From positions 1-59,542 of the forward strand of contig JASEIO010000003.1 in NCBI GenBank assembly GCA_030017475.1: a stretch of 59,542 nt of DNA. Direction: 5' to 3'. Both the position numbers and the translations under genes were made by a program. The notes under the pieces were generated by a model. The model was given only the letters and a program-made list of their open reading frames with translations. It was not told where the DNA came from and did no database searches. How positions within the stretch are numbered: position 1 is the first letter of the stretch; each line of letters begins with the position of its first letter. The stretch comes from a bacterium (GTDB lineage Bacteria; UBA9089; JASEIO01). This document shows positions 8,714-17,797 of the stretch, piece after piece.

Positions 8714-9504
8714 TGGATATTTATATAGAATTTGCCAAAAAATCTTTTCAAAGACTATTAGCCTACCGGATGAGTATGGTTTTCAGGTTATGTGGTTTTT
8801 TAGTCTCATTATTTGTAGTATATTACCTCTGGAAGGCAGTGTTTAACACTTCTCCTACTATTGAAGGATATTCCTTTAAGATGATGTTAACATATTTAGT
8901 TCTATCTTTTGCTATCAATGCACTTTATGACTTACCTGTCGAACATGCATTAGCAAACAAAATTATTCGGGGTGAAGTGGCAATGGATTTAACTAAACCA
9001 ATTGACTTGCAGGGAATATTTTTTGCAGAAAGTGCTGGTACAAGTACTAATCAACTAATAACTTATAATATTGCCTTTCTCATTATTACTGTTTTTCTAT
9101 TTAAGATTAAACCTCCGGCTTCTACAACGGAATTCAGTCTTTTTATTGTAAGCCTCCTATTAGGTTTTATGATTATGACTGGTATAGGGTTTATAACCGG
9201 GGCTATATGTTTTTGGACAAAGGATGCCTGGGGAATATTTTTTGTAAAAACTGCGCTTGTGATATTCTTCTCCGGGAGTCTTATACCTCTACATTTCCTC
9301 CCAAAATGGTTAGAGAATATAGCTATGATCCTACCATTTCATGGAATTATCTATTCTCCTATCTCTATCTATCTTGGCACAATATCACTTTATAAGGTTG
9401 TTTATCTTCTATTAAATCAGCTTTTCTGGGCTATTATTTTAATTCTGATTGGCAGGGTGATATGGCATGTAGGAATAAGAAGGGTTGTTATTCAAGGAGG
9501 ATAA
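8710..9504 (+). CDS. ABC-2 type permease, first subunit (ABC2_membrane_6/DUF990-like)
   Basis: The 264-residue protein has about six hydrophobic segments. It belongs to the ABC-2 permease group in which two different permeases pair with one ATPase. The family-type motif GEVAMDLTKPIDLQ lies after the second segment, and CFWTKDAWG lies before the fourth to fifth. The gene overlaps the ATPase gene by 4 nt and is followed 8 nt later by the second permease. Together they form one heterodimeric exporter in the inner membrane. Confidence 0.85.
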   Translation: MMDIYIEFAKKSFQRLLAYRMSMVFRLCGFLVSLFVVYYLWKAVFNTSPTIEGYSFKMMLTYLVLSFAINALYDLPVEHALANKIIRGEVAMDLTKPIDLQGIFFAESAGTSTNQLITYNIAFLIITVFLFKIKPPASTTEFSLFIVSLLLGFMIMTGIGFITGAICFWTKDAWGIFFVKTALVIFFSGSLIPLHFLPKWLENIAMILPFHGIIYSPISIYLGTISLYKVVYLLLNQLFWAIILILIGRVIWHVGIRRVVIQGG

Positions 9505-9512
9505 GAGAAAAA

Positions 9513-10310
9513 ATGACTGTTTTTCACTATCCAGGGTTATATCTTTGTTTTATATCTCAACATTTAAAGAAGATATTTGAATATAGGTTAAGTTTTTTTA
9601 TCGGAATAATTCCTTTTATTCTCCTTCAGTTGTCAGCAATAGTTGTTATCTGGGTTATCTTTAAAAAGGTGCCACATATAGCGGGATTTAGTTTTGACGA
9701 GGTATTATTCGTTTATGGATTAGGAATTGTTTGTTACGCATTTGGAAGGATGGTATTTTCCAACTTAAATAATTTTGGATATCGATACATTATTAAAGGC
9801 GAATTGGATGCCATATTAACTAAGCCTATAAATCCTTTATTTCATATTCTTGCTACTGATTTCTCAGAAAAAGAGATAGGAGAGTTATTCGTTGGGATAA
9901 TTTTGATAATAAAATCTATTATTGGTTTAAAAATACATTTTGGTATCTTAGAACTTTTAGCTCTTCTTTATTTTCTCCTGAATGGAATAATAATTTATGG
10001 ATCCATAAACTTAATTGCTGTGATTATATGTTTCTGGACGAAGGATATACAGGGACTAACCAGTCCAATAATGAGAATCCAGGAATTTTCTCAATATCCG
10101 GTTACAATCTATGGAAAGGCAATAAGATTTGTTATTACGTGGATAATACCTTTTGCATTTATAAGTTTTTTCCCCGCTGTTTTTTTTATTCGGAAGGAAG
10201 AATTTATTGGATATATCATTTGTATCCCATTAATAGGGATAATCTTTCCGTTAATAGCTTATCTATTGTGGTTAAAGGGATTATCCAGATATGAAAGTAG
10301 TGGCACATAA
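9513..10310 (+). CDS. ABC-2 type permease, second subunit
   Basis: This 265-residue membrane protein is paralogous to the permease before it. It has GELDAILTKPINPL and CFWTKDIQGLT at the matching positions and about six hydrophobic segments. The frame is open from 9462, but the ATG at 9513 follows an AAGGAGG (9494-9500) and begins directly before the first hydrophobic stretch, so it is chosen. It completes the exporter. The remnant of a signal peptidase-like gene overlaps its last 20 bases, which suggests that the operon once continued into that gene. Confidence 0.85.
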   Translation: MTVFHYPGLYLCFISQHLKKIFEYRLSFFIGIIPFILLQLSAIVVIWVIFKKVPHIAGFSFDEVLFVYGLGIVCYAFGRMVFSNLNNFGYRYIIKGELDAILTKPINPLFHILATDFSEKEIGELFVGIILIIKSIIGLKIHFGILELLALLYFLLNGIIIYGSINLIAVIICFWTKDIQGLTSPIMRIQEFSQYPVTIYGKAIRFVITWIIPFAFISFFPAVFFIRKEEFIGYIICIPLIGIIFPLIAYLLWLKGLSRYESSGT

Positions 10311-10559
10311 AAACCGGAATTTTAGAATGATAGTGAAGGGGAAAAGTATGGAGCCTATAATTATGGAGGATAGTGATGTTGCAATAGAAACTCTTCATCC
10401 TGCTCATGTTAGAATAGGAGATGTAGTTGTTTTAAAGTAGGAAATAAGAGAATTGTTTATAGAGTAATTGGAATTCATAAGATTAAAGAAGATGGGGTGG
10501 TTCATTTAATTTGTTAGGGTAAGACAAATAAAGCCACCGCACTGAAAAAGAACAGCTAA
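10291..10559 (+). pseudogene. broken S24/S26-type (SipW-like) signal peptidase
   Basis: An ATG at 10291 opens a 49-residue frame with VKGKSMEPII, the Ser-Met-x-Pro motif that carries the catalytic serine of signal peptidases, then IGDVVVLK and a TAG at 10438. Shifting frame there restores family-like sequence (RIVYRVIGI, EDG, then GKTN as in TKGDxN) through to 10559, interrupted by a second in-frame TAG. The gene therefore carries at least one frameshift and one nonsense mutation. It overlaps the second permease gene, so it probably belonged to the exporter operon. Such small peptidases often sit beside peptide exporters. The substrate is unknown. Confidence 0.7.
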
Positions 10560-10685
10560 CAAAATCGTATATGCTGCTAAAATGGACCGTCCCAAAAAGC
10601 TTGACTCTGCCTGCCTATGAAAGCAACACCAACCAAAAAGAGTCGTAATGGTTCAAAGGATATAGAGTAGGTATCAGATTCTTGT

Positions 10686-12143
10686 TTATGGCATTTCTTC
10701 TAAAGTAGCTGAGATAGACATTTTTTGTCCTTCACGAATTACCAGTAGCACTATACTTTCTCCAGCTGTTTTTCTTCTCACCTCTTTTTGGAATTCAGTA
10801 ACAGAGTGAATCTCTTTCCTATTGATCTTTTTAATGATATCCCCTCTCCTCAAACCCGCCTTTTCAGCTGGACTGCCTCTTCTAACCTCTAAGATGAAAA
10901 TTCCCTTCCCGTTCTTAACATCAAATTGTCTTGCCAATGCTTCAGTAAGGTCCTGAACTACTATTCCAAGATAACCTCCTCGGTTGATCTCTTTCTTTGG
11001 CTTTACTTCATGTTGAGTTACAAAGGCAATCTTTGACCCATCCTTTGACCAGGCAGGTGTCATGTATGTTGTATAGAGATAAGAAGGATCATTGGAAAAG
11101 GACTCTCCCAATTTTCTTAATCCATTTCCATCTGCGTTCATTACCCAAAGATTTCTTCCCCCATGAGTTATTTCAGAGAAGACTACTCTTTTTCCATCTG
11201 GAGATGGAGAAATCCCGATCAATCCATTATTTTCCTCTTCAAAAAATGTTAATTGCCTTGAATCCTTTCTTTCTAAATTAGCCTCCCAGATATTCCGGGT
11301 ACGTCCTCCTTTCTTTACTCCAGAGAATATAATCTTCTTTCCATCAGGCATGAAGATAGGATCGGTTATACTCGAGCTTATCTTAGTAAATCTTAATCCC
11401 TCAATCTCTTTATTATCTATATTTACAATAAGCATACAAGACCTCTCTCTTTTATTGGAAAAGACAACCTTATTCCCCTCAGGGGAAAAACTGAGTGGAG
11501 AATTTCCGTCTTTACAAAGTGTATTATTACCTAAAGTCAATTGCTCTATCCTATTTTTATTTATGTCGAACAACCATATATTGTCTTTTGATGGAACGGT
11601 TTCAAAAGACCTAACCACAAAAACCAACCTTTTCCCATCGGGACACCAAGTTAAATTGGTAACCATGTGCCCATCTTTAAAGTTATCTTTAAGATTGATC
11701 AATCGTTTTAAATTAATATCATTAAGATTAAATAAGAAAAGATTATTGGAACAAATGAAGGCAATCCTTTTACCATCTGGCGATGGAATAACATCTGTAA
11801 TTATAGAGTCTTTAGTAACCAATTCCTCGAGGTTCCCATTATTTATATCAATTATCCCAAGAGAAAACCCCTTTTTTTCCTTAATCCATGAAAATACTAT
11901 CCTATTATCATCTATCCACCAAGGAAAGCTCGGTATATAATATCTACTTGAAAATATTGTCCTTAGGTTTTTGCCATCACTATCTATTATATTTAAATTA
12001 TATCTCTGGTTTTTAACATCATCTTCTGTGACTCTTACAGTCACACAGCCATTCTTCCTTTCTATAACTTCAATGGATTCTGAAAGATTACTTAGTAATA
12101 AAAGAAAGAAAAAGCTAATACCAATAAAAAGTCTATCCTTCAT
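10686..12143 (-). CDS. secreted TolB-like beta-propeller protein with C-terminal PDZ domain
   Basis: The product has about 485 residues. An N-terminal signal peptide (KDRLFIGISFFFLLLLSN) is followed by at least six WD40-like/PD40 repeats with the PDGKRIAF/PDGKKIIF pattern, as in TolB and protease-associated propellers. A PDZ domain follows at the end (YLGIVVQ, GSPAEKAGLRRGDIIKKINR). The frame opens with TTG at 12170, but the ATG at 12143 follows GGTGGGG and starts the signal peptide, so it is preferred. It is likely periplasmic or outer-envelope. The role may be protein quality control or peptide binding, since no protease domain is present. It is divergent from the coiled-coil gene at 12435. 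Confidence 0.8.
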   Translation of the reverse strand: MKDRLFIGISFFFLLLLSNLSESIEVIERKNGCVTVRVTEDDVKNQRYNLNIIDSDGKNLRTIFSSRYYIPSFPWWIDDNRIVFSWIKEKKGFSLGIIDINNGNLEELVTKDSIITDVIPSPDGKRIAFICSNNLFLFNLNDINLKRLINLKDNFKDGHMVTNLTWCPDGKRLVFVVRSFETVPSKDNIWLFDINKNRIEQLTLGNNTLCKDGNSPLSFSPEGNKVVFSNKRERSCMLIVNIDNKEIEGLRFTKISSSITDPIFMPDGKKIIFSGVKKGGRTRNIWEANLERKDSRQLTFFEEENNGLIGISPSPDGKRVVFSEITHGGRNLWVMNADGNGLRKLGESFSNDPSYLYTTYMTPAWSKDGSKIAFVTQHEVKPKKEINRGGYLGIVVQDLTEALARQFDVKNGKGIFILEVRRGSPAEKAGLRRGDIIKKINRKEIHSVTEFQKEVRRKTAGESIVLLVIREGQKMSISATLEEMP

Positions 12144-12352
12144 AACCCCACCAATTATTTCCTTATCCAAGATAACTTTTTATATATATAAGTCCATTTC
12201 TTAATGTTTTCTCCTATCTTCTCCAGATTTCTAATATATTAATTTTACCAAAAAATTCTCTCACGTAATTTTTGTTTTGGTTCATCTCTCAAAAGATTGT
12301 GCCTAAGCTGCAATCTCTTAGAGATGTTAAGTCAGTGGGATAACCTCATAAG

Positions 12353-12410
12353 ATAGGTATAACCTATTTGAAAAGATTATCTTGATTTTATTTAGGCTAT
12401 GTGATAGAAT
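12353..12410 (+). promoter_or_regulatory. promoter with upstream inverted repeat
   Basis: The -35 TTGATT is at 12382-12387, the spacer is 17 bp, and the -10 TAGAAT is at 12405-12410. Just upstream lies the inverted repeat ATAGGT-ATA-ACCTAT at 12353-12367, and ATAACCT also occurs about 20 bp earlier. This is a candidate operator in the divergent region. Confidence 0.55.
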
Positions 12411-12434
12411 AATCAAGAGGAGGTGAGGATATTA

Positions 12435-12902
12435 ATGAGGTGTAAAATCTTGGTTTTTGCAATATGCGCTTTTCTTTCGGTAAGTTTTAATGCCTTTTGT
12501 GAGGGAGAAAAAGAGGACACTTCAAAATCTGAGGTAATGGAGATTGAGAATGGAATTTCGTCTGAACAAACTGACGAATTGGTGAAGGCATTGTTTGAAG
12601 AATTTAGATATGCTATTACGGCGTTAAAAGAGGTTTGCGAAGGGGTTAGTGAAATTTTGGAGGAGGCAAAAAAGATCGCAAAGGAAGAGGTTCAGAAAAA
12701 GGTAGAAGAGATTATGAAAAAGGCAAAAGAGGATAAAAAGATTGTAGAAAGGTCTGTAAAAAAACAGATAGAAGAAGCGAGGAGGGAAATAGAGATAGTA
12801 AGACAAAAGATAGTTTCAGTTCTTGACAAGGTTCAGAAGGCAATTGAGGATTATGGAAAAGGGTCTATCGAAGAACCCACTACAGAAGAGAAGGTTGATT
12901 AA
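12435..12902 (+). CDS. secreted coiled-coil protein, unknown function
   Basis: This is a 155-residue protein starting at the ATG 12435, which follows a near-perfect AGGAGGTGA by 8 nt. A GTG at 12423 is inside that ribosome site and is rejected. The N-terminus (KILVFAICAFLSVSFNAFC) is a signal peptide ending near a Cys, so it could be a lipoprotein, although the lipobox is poor. From about residue 60 it is a long Lys/Glu heptad-rich coiled coil. It would sit in the periplasm and resembles no enzyme. It has its own promoter and is monocistronic. Confidence 0.7.
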   Translation: MRCKILVFAICAFLSVSFNAFCEGEKEDTSKSEVMEIENGISSEQTDELVKALFEEFRYAITALKEVCEGVSEILEEAKKIAKEEVQKKVEEIMKKAKEDKKIVERSVKKQIEEARREIEIVRQKIVSVLDKVQKAIEDYGKGSIEEPTTEEKVD

Positions 12903-12909
12903 GTTTTAG

Positions 12910-12938
12910 TTGACGCAGTCAAGATTTAATGTTATAAT
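12910..12938 (+). promoter_or_regulatory. strong promoter of the dxr operon
   Basis: TTGACG at 12910-12915, a 17-bp spacer and a perfect TATAAT at 12933-12938. It leaves an untranslated leader of about 140 nt before dxr. The leader holds the palindrome GGGATAA-T-TTATCCC. No known riboswitch was recognised in it. Confidence 0.75.
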
Positions 12939-13086
12939 CCCTAATTCTAATGAAGGAATAAATTATGAGATGTTTGTAGGTTTTTTATTGGGATAATTTA
13001 TCCCCCTACTTTTTGCTGAAGAGAAAGAGTCGGAAGGTACCTCTCTATTACGTTCATTACCAAGAAAATAAAAGGGAGACCAAATT

Positions 13087-14226
13087 ATGGTTGTAAAAAA
13101 CATCTCGGTTCTTGGTTCAACAGGATCAATTGGAGTTCGTACCTTAGATGTAATCGAAAAGAATCGATCACGGTTTAGGGTCATTGGATTGACTGCTAAT
13201 AAGAACATTGATCTATTAGAGGTTCAAATCAAGAAATTTAATCCACGTTTAGTGGCTTTGATGGACGAGCAGAAAGCAGATCAATTAAAAAAAAGGGTAA
13301 AGGGATGTAAGGTCTATGGAGGATTAGAAGGGATAGTTAAGGTAGCAACAAGCGAGGAAGTAGACCTTGTTGTTTTAGCAATTGTTGGAGGGAGGGTTTT
13401 AATTCCACTAATTGAGGCAATAAGATGCAAAAAAGATATTGCCTTAGCAAATAAAGAGACAATGGTTATGGCAGGACATATCATTATGTCTTTATCTTTG
13501 GAAAATGGATGTAAGGTTATCCCTATTGATTCTGAACATTCAGCTATCTTTCAATGTTTGGATGGAAAAGATACCCATTATGTGAAAGGGATAATTCTTA
13601 CTGCCTCAGGTGGTCCATTTTTAGATAGGGCTGATTTAGAAGATATTAAACCTTCGGAGGCAATCCTGCATCCGAATTGGCAGATGGGTAAGAAGATATC
13701 TATCGATTCAGCTACATTAATGAATAAAGGGTTAGAAATCATTGAAGCTCATCATCTATTTGGGGTGCCAGTTGATAAGATTAAGGTGGTTATACATCCT
13801 CAATCAATAATTCACTCAATGGTTGAATTTGTGGATGGTACCTTACTTGCTCAATTAAGTCAACCCGATATGCAAATCCCAATAAGTTATGCCTTAACCT
13901 ATCCTGAGAGGATACAGAATACCGTACCAGAGCTCAATATGTTGGAAATTGGAAAGCTTTCCTTTAGAGAACCTGATCTCTCGCGATTTCCTGCTTTAGG
14001 CTTAGCAATTACCTCAGCACATATCGGTGGTTCAATGCCCGTAGTATTAAATGCCACAGATGAAGTAGCCGTAGAGAAATTTTTGGGAGGGGAGATTAGA
14101 TTCCAGGAGATCCCAATTTTAATAAAGAAGGTTATGGATAAACATCAAGTAATAGAAAACCCTGGTTTATCCGAGATCCTTGAGATTGATAAATGGGCGC
14201 GTCTTGAGGCAGAAAAGGGGTTATAA
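13087..14226 (+). CDS. dxr: 1-deoxy-D-xylulose 5-phosphate reductoisomerase
   Basis: This 379-residue enzyme makes MEP from DXP, the committed step of the non-mevalonate isoprenoid pathway, using NADPH. It shows the nucleotide-binding GSTGSIG at the N-terminus, LANKETMVMAG, IPIDSEHSA, the catalytic loop GPF region, and SIDSATLMNKGLE, all family hallmarks. Its length matches the family. It is first in a long operon and overlaps rseP by one base (TAATG). The pathway partner ispG is two genes down. Confidence 0.97.
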   Translation: MVVKNISVLGSTGSIGVRTLDVIEKNRSRFRVIGLTANKNIDLLEVQIKKFNPRLVALMDEQKADQLKKRVKGCKVYGGLEGIVKVATSEEVDLVVLAIVGGRVLIPLIEAIRCKKDIALANKETMVMAGHIIMSLSLENGCKVIPIDSEHSAIFQCLDGKDTHYVKGIILTASGGPFLDRADLEDIKPSEAILHPNWQMGKKISIDSATLMNKGLEIIEAHHLFGVPVDKIKVVIHPQSIIHSMVEFVDGTLLAQLSQPDMQIPISYALTYPERIQNTVPELNMLEIGKLSFREPDLSRFPALGLAITSAHIGGSMPVVLNATDEVAVEKFLGGEIRFQEIPILIKKVMDKHQVIENPGLSEILEIDKWARLEAEKGL

Positions 14227-15554
14227 TGTTTATCATTGCCTTTATAGTTATTTTATCACCAATAATCTTACTCCATGAATTAGGACATTTTCTAATTGCC
14301 AAAAGGGCAGGGGTAAAGGTAGAGAAGTTCTCCTTAGGTTTTGGTCCCAAGATTTTTGGGTTTCGCTTCCAGGATACTGAATACCTTATCTCTCTAATCC
14401 TTTTTGGTGGTTATGTGAAGATGGCTGGGGAGGATATTCGTGCGAAATTGAAAGGAGATGGCACAGAGTTCAGAACAAAGGATGTCTTAACCAGAATCTT
14501 TATTGTTATTGCTGGGTCAGCTTTAAATATAATCTCCGCAAGTTTGATCTTTTCCGCAGTGTTTATGTTAGGAATCCCTACCTTTGGGAACAAGATAAGT
14601 GTAGACAAGGACTCTCCAGCCTGGAAGGTTGGATTAAGATCAGGTGATAGAATTATTGATATCTCTGGAGAAAAGATCCGAAGTTTTAATAGGTTGATAG
14701 AAAAGATGATTGAGAAATCAGGAAGCGAGATGGAACTTGTGGTTTCAAGAGATAATCTGAGAATAAAGAAGGTGATAAGGGATGTAGAGATTGAAAATTT
14801 TGGTATATCACCTTTCCTTCCTCCTGAAATAGGGGATGTATTAGAAGGTTATCCTGCGAAGGCTTGTGGATTAAAGAAAGGAGACAAGGTAATCTCCATT
14901 AATGGAAAGAGGGTTTCTGGATGGAATGAGATGGCAGAGGTTATCCATAAGTCAGGAGATAAGGTCTTAGAGATTTTAGTAAAAAGGGATGGTAAGGAAT
15001 TCTTAGTTGATATAACTCCAAAGATAGAGGAATTGGGTACCGGTAGTAAGATTGGATTGATTGGAATAACACCAGTTAGTCCAAAGATGGAATATGAAAG
15101 GTATGGAATTATAACCTCATTTGGAAAAGGGATATACCAGACCTACAACATTATCAAAGTCTCGTTAGTTGCCATAGGAAAGTTGATTATGGGAAGACTT
15201 TCCTTCCGGCATCTTGCTGGACCTTTAGGTATCGCAAAGGTGGCTTCTGAACAAATGCAATTTGGCTTAACCAACATCCTTTTACTTGTAGCATCCTTAT
15301 CTGCAATCTTAGGTGCAATCAATCTCCTTCCTATACCTGTCTTAGATGGAGGTTATATCATGTTTTTTGTTATAGAAAAACTGAGAGGCCAACCAATAAA
15401 ACCAAAGATACAAGAGATTGCTCAAGCCATCAGTCTTAGTATGTTAATATGCCTAATTGTTTATATAACCATATTTAATGACCTTCCAAGGTTTTCACTT
15501 TGGAATGCATTTATCTCTAAGGCAAGTGAGATGCTAAACATAATAAGGAAATGA
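14226..15554 (+). CDS. rseP: site-2 intramembrane zinc metalloprotease RseP
   Basis: The 442-residue protein carries HELGH at residues 17-21 in the first membrane helix and the LPIPVLDGG motif in a C-terminal helix; together these bind the catalytic zinc. Two periplasmic PDZ domains lie between (around SPAWKVGLRSGDRI and GYPAKACGLKKGDKV). It cuts membrane-bound anti-sigma factors or signal-peptide remnants, which places the organism among bacteria with an envelope stress pathway. It is commonly found after dxr, as here. It overlaps ispG by 4 nt. Confidence 0.95.
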   Translation: MFIIAFIVILSPIILLHELGHFLIAKRAGVKVEKFSLGFGPKIFGFRFQDTEYLISLILFGGYVKMAGEDIRAKLKGDGTEFRTKDVLTRIFIVIAGSALNIISASLIFSAVFMLGIPTFGNKISVDKDSPAWKVGLRSGDRIIDISGEKIRSFNRLIEKMIEKSGSEMELVVSRDNLRIKKVIRDVEIENFGISPFLPPEIGDVLEGYPAKACGLKKGDKVISINGKRVSGWNEMAEVIHKSGDKVLEILVKRDGKEFLVDITPKIEELGTGSKIGLIGITPVSPKMEYERYGIITSFGKGIYQTYNIIKVSLVAIGKLIMGRLSFRHLAGPLGIAKVASEQMQFGLTNILLLVASLSAILGAINLLPIPVLDGGYIMFFVIEKLRGQPIKPKIQEIAQAISLSMLICLIVYITIFNDLPRFSLWNAFISKASEMLNIIRK

Positions 15555-16597
15555 TTAGAAGAAAGACAAAGGAGATCAAGGTTCGAGATGTAGTAATTGG
15601 TGGAAGTGCACCTATATCTGTTCAATCAATGACAAAGACTGATACGAGAGACATAGATGCTACTATTTCGCAAATTAGGAGACTTGAGGATGTAGGTTGT
15701 GAGATTGTTAGGGTTTCAGTGAAAGATTCTGAAGCAGCCAATGCACTTCCAGAGATCAAGAGAAGGATAGGTATTCCATTGGTGGCTGATGTCCATTTTG
15801 ATTATAGATTGGCAATCGCCTCAATTGAAAAAGGGGTTGATAAGATCCGGATAAATCCAGGAAATATTAGGGATGAAGCTAAGATTAGAGAGATAGTTTT
15901 AAAGGCAAAAGAAAGGGGTATACCAATTAGGATTGGTGTAAATAGTGGATCAATAAACGAGAAAGCCACCCCTTCAGAAATGGTCAATCTTGCGCTAAAG
16001 TACGTAGGTATATTAGAGAAATTGCGCTTTTATGACATTATCATTTCTCTTAAGGCATCAGATGTCCCTACTACATTAGCCTCATATCAATTGATGGCAG
16101 GGCATGTTGATTATCCATTTCATATTGGTATCACTGAATCAGGTTTGCCTTTGAAAGGAGGTATTAAATCGGCTGTTGGGATAGGGATTTTGCTATTCCA
16201 AGGGATTGGGGATACGATACGTGTATCCTTAACTGGAGATCCTGTAGAAGAGGTTAAAGCAGGCTATGAAATTTTAAAGGCATTAAGCTTACGGACATAT
16301 GGCTATGAGATCATCTCCTGTCCAACCTGTGGTAGATGTGAGATAGATTTAGTAAGGATTACTGAGGAGGTGGAAGATAGATTGTCCAACTTCCAACTTC
16401 CAACTTCCCACTTCCCACTTAAGATAGCTATTATGGGGTGTGTGGTGAATGGTCCAGGAGAGGCACGCCATGCAGATATAGGTATTGCAGGAGGTAAAGG
16501 GGTAGGGATATTGTTTAAAAGAGGAAAGGTGGTAAAAAGGATTAAGGAAAAGGATTTGGTCGAGACTTTACTATATGAGGTAAGAAATTGGAGATAG
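15551..16597 (+). CDS. ispG: 4-hydroxy-3-methylbut-2-en-1-yl diphosphate synthase (IspG/GcpE)
   Basis: This 348-residue Fe-S enzyme converts MEcPP to HMBPP in the MEP pathway. The N-terminal TIM-barrel half is intact (VQSMTKTDTRD, ADVHFDY, GVNSGS). The C-terminal cluster domain has CPTCGRCEIDL and MGCVVNGPGEA, giving the three cysteine ligands and the essential Glu. Between these two cluster motifs, residues about 279-290 are encoded by five heptamer units of (CAACTTC)-like DNA. They lie in a tolerant linker, so the enzyme should still work. The gene overlaps rseP by 4 nt and murI by 10 nt. Confidence 0.96.
   Translation: MIRRKTKEIKVRDVVIGGSAPISVQSMTKTDTRDIDATISQIRRLEDVGCEIVRVSVKDSEAANALPEIKRRIGIPLVADVHFDYRLAIASIEKGVDKIRINPGNIRDEAKIREIVLKAKERGIPIRIGVNSGSINEKATPSEMVNLALKYVGILEKLRFYDIIISLKASDVPTTLASYQLMAGHVDYPFHIGITESGLPLKGGIKSAVGIGILLFQGIGDTIRVSLTGDPVEEVKAGYEILKALSLRTYGYEIISCPTCGRCEIDLVRITEEVEDRLSNFQLPTSHFPLKIAIMGCVVNGPGEARHADIGIAGGKGVGILFKRGKVVKRIKEKDLVETLLYEVRNWR
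16387..16420 (+). repeat. heptamer array inside ispG
   Basis: Units are CAACTTC three times, CCACTTC, then CCACTT. The array is in frame and encodes the linker between the two cluster-binding motifs of IspG. Confidence 0.85.
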
Positions 16598-17403
16598 ATA
16601 AAGCTATAGGGATATTTGATTCAGGTGTTGGTGGATTAACAGTAATGAAGGAGGTAATCAAAGAACTTCCCTTTGAAGATATTATCTATTTTGGAGACAT
16701 AGCCAGAACGCCTTATGGGTCAAAAAGTAAGGAGACTGTAACTAAATATGCAAGGGAAATTGTCCATTTTCTATCTTCCCAAGGGGTAAAGATAATAGTT
16801 GTTGCTTGTAATACAGTCACTTCTTTCGCCTTAGAGACCTTAAGGCAGGAGTTTAGGTTACCAATTATAGGTGTTATTAAACCAGGGGTAAAGAAGGCAG
16901 TAGAGATTGCAGGAAATAAAAGGGTTGGAGTTATTGGTACCGAAGGAACAATATTGAGTGGAGCTTACCAAAGAGAGATTAAATCAATACAACCTTCGGT
17001 AGAGATTATAAGTATTTCATGTCCATTATTTGTCCCCATAGTTGAAGAAGGATGGATAGATACAGAGGTTTCCAACTTAGTTGCTTCGGAATATTTAGCC
17101 CCTTTAAAGACTAAGAAGATAGATACATTGATCTTAGGTTGCACCCATTATCCTATGCTAAAAAAGGTAATTCAAAAGGTTATAGGAGATGGAGTGAAAT
17201 TGGTTGATTCTGCTACGCAAGTTGCCATAGAAACCAAAGATGTTCTATCAAAAAACGGACTGATTCGTGAATCTAATAGAAAAGCGACTCATAAGTTCTA
17301 CGTTTCAGATCTTCCTCCAAAATTTAAAGAGCTTGCAAAGAGATTTTTAGGGGAGGAGATTAGGGAAGTGATTAAGATAGATATGAGTGAATTTGTTAAA
17401 TAA
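16588..17403 (+). CDS. murI: glutamate racemase
   Basis: This 271-residue cofactor-independent racemase makes D-glutamate for peptidoglycan. The substrate site IGIFDSGVGGLTV is at the N-terminus. The two catalytic cysteines are in VACNTVTS and LGCTHYPML, and YFGDIARTPYGSKS is also typical. The start is a TTG at 16588, supported by GAGG seven bases before it and lying inside the ispG end. Its presence implies a peptidoglycan wall. Confidence 0.95.
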   Translation: MEIDKAIGIFDSGVGGLTVMKEVIKELPFEDIIYFGDIARTPYGSKSKETVTKYAREIVHFLSSQGVKIIVVACNTVTSFALETLRQEFRLPIIGVIKPGVKKAVEIAGNKRVGVIGTEGTILSGAYQREIKSIQPSVEIISISCPLFVPIVEEGWIDTEVSNLVASEYLAPLKTKKIDTLILGCTHYPMLKKVIQKVIGDGVKLVDSATQVAIETKDVLSKNGLIRESNRKATHKFYVSDLPPKFKELAKRFLGEEIREVIKIDMSEFVK

Positions 17404-17416
17404 TAAGGAGGAAGAC

Positions 17417-17797
17417 TTGTACGAGTTAATGGTAGAATCTTCATTCAGTGCTGCCCATTATCTGAGAGGATATAAAGGCAAGTGTGAATCTTTGCATGGA
17501 CACAATTTCCGGGTACAAGCCGAGGTTAAATCACGAGAATTGAATGAATTAGGGATGGTGATGGATTTTAAGGATTTAAAAGAGGTGCTTAATGAGGTTA
17601 TAAAAAGGATTGATCATAAGAATCTAAATGAATTAGAAGTCTTCCGAGATGAAAATCCAACAAGTGAGAACATAGCTAAATATATCTACAATCAGATTCG
17701 GAAATCTATGAGTTCTAACTTTCCGTTGTTTACTATAAGTAAAGTTAGGGTTTGGGAGACAGATAATAGTTGTGCATCCTTTGGAGAAGTGGTTTGA
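17417..17797 (+). CDS. queD: 6-carboxytetrahydropterin synthase QueD
   Basis: The product has 126 residues from a TTG at 17417, which follows a perfect AAGGAGG (17404-17411 region) by about 5 nt. The open frame reaches back to an ATG at 17387 inside murI, but without a ribosome site. It converts dihydroneopterin triphosphate to carboxytetrahydropterin in queuosine synthesis. The zinc histidines are in SFSAAHYL and LHGHNF, the catalytic Cys is in CESLHGH, and IDHKNLNE and NPTSENIA complete the T-fold signature. It precedes queC with 4-nt overlap. Confidence 0.94.
   Translation: MYELMVESSFSAAHYLRGYKGKCESLHGHNFRVQAEVKSRELNELGMVMDFKDLKEVLNEVIKRIDHKNLNELEVFRDENPTSENIAKYIYNQIRKSMSSNFPLFTISKVRVWETDNSCASFGEVV

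Noticed and set aside
11350-11940. 196-codon plus-strand ORF
   Set aside because: It is antisense to the repeat-rich propeller of the TolB/PDZ protein and mirrors its PDGK repeats.
12939-13086. Possible riboswitch or attenuator in the dxr leader
   Set aside because: There is one short palindrome but no recognisable riboswitch core or terminator with a T run.
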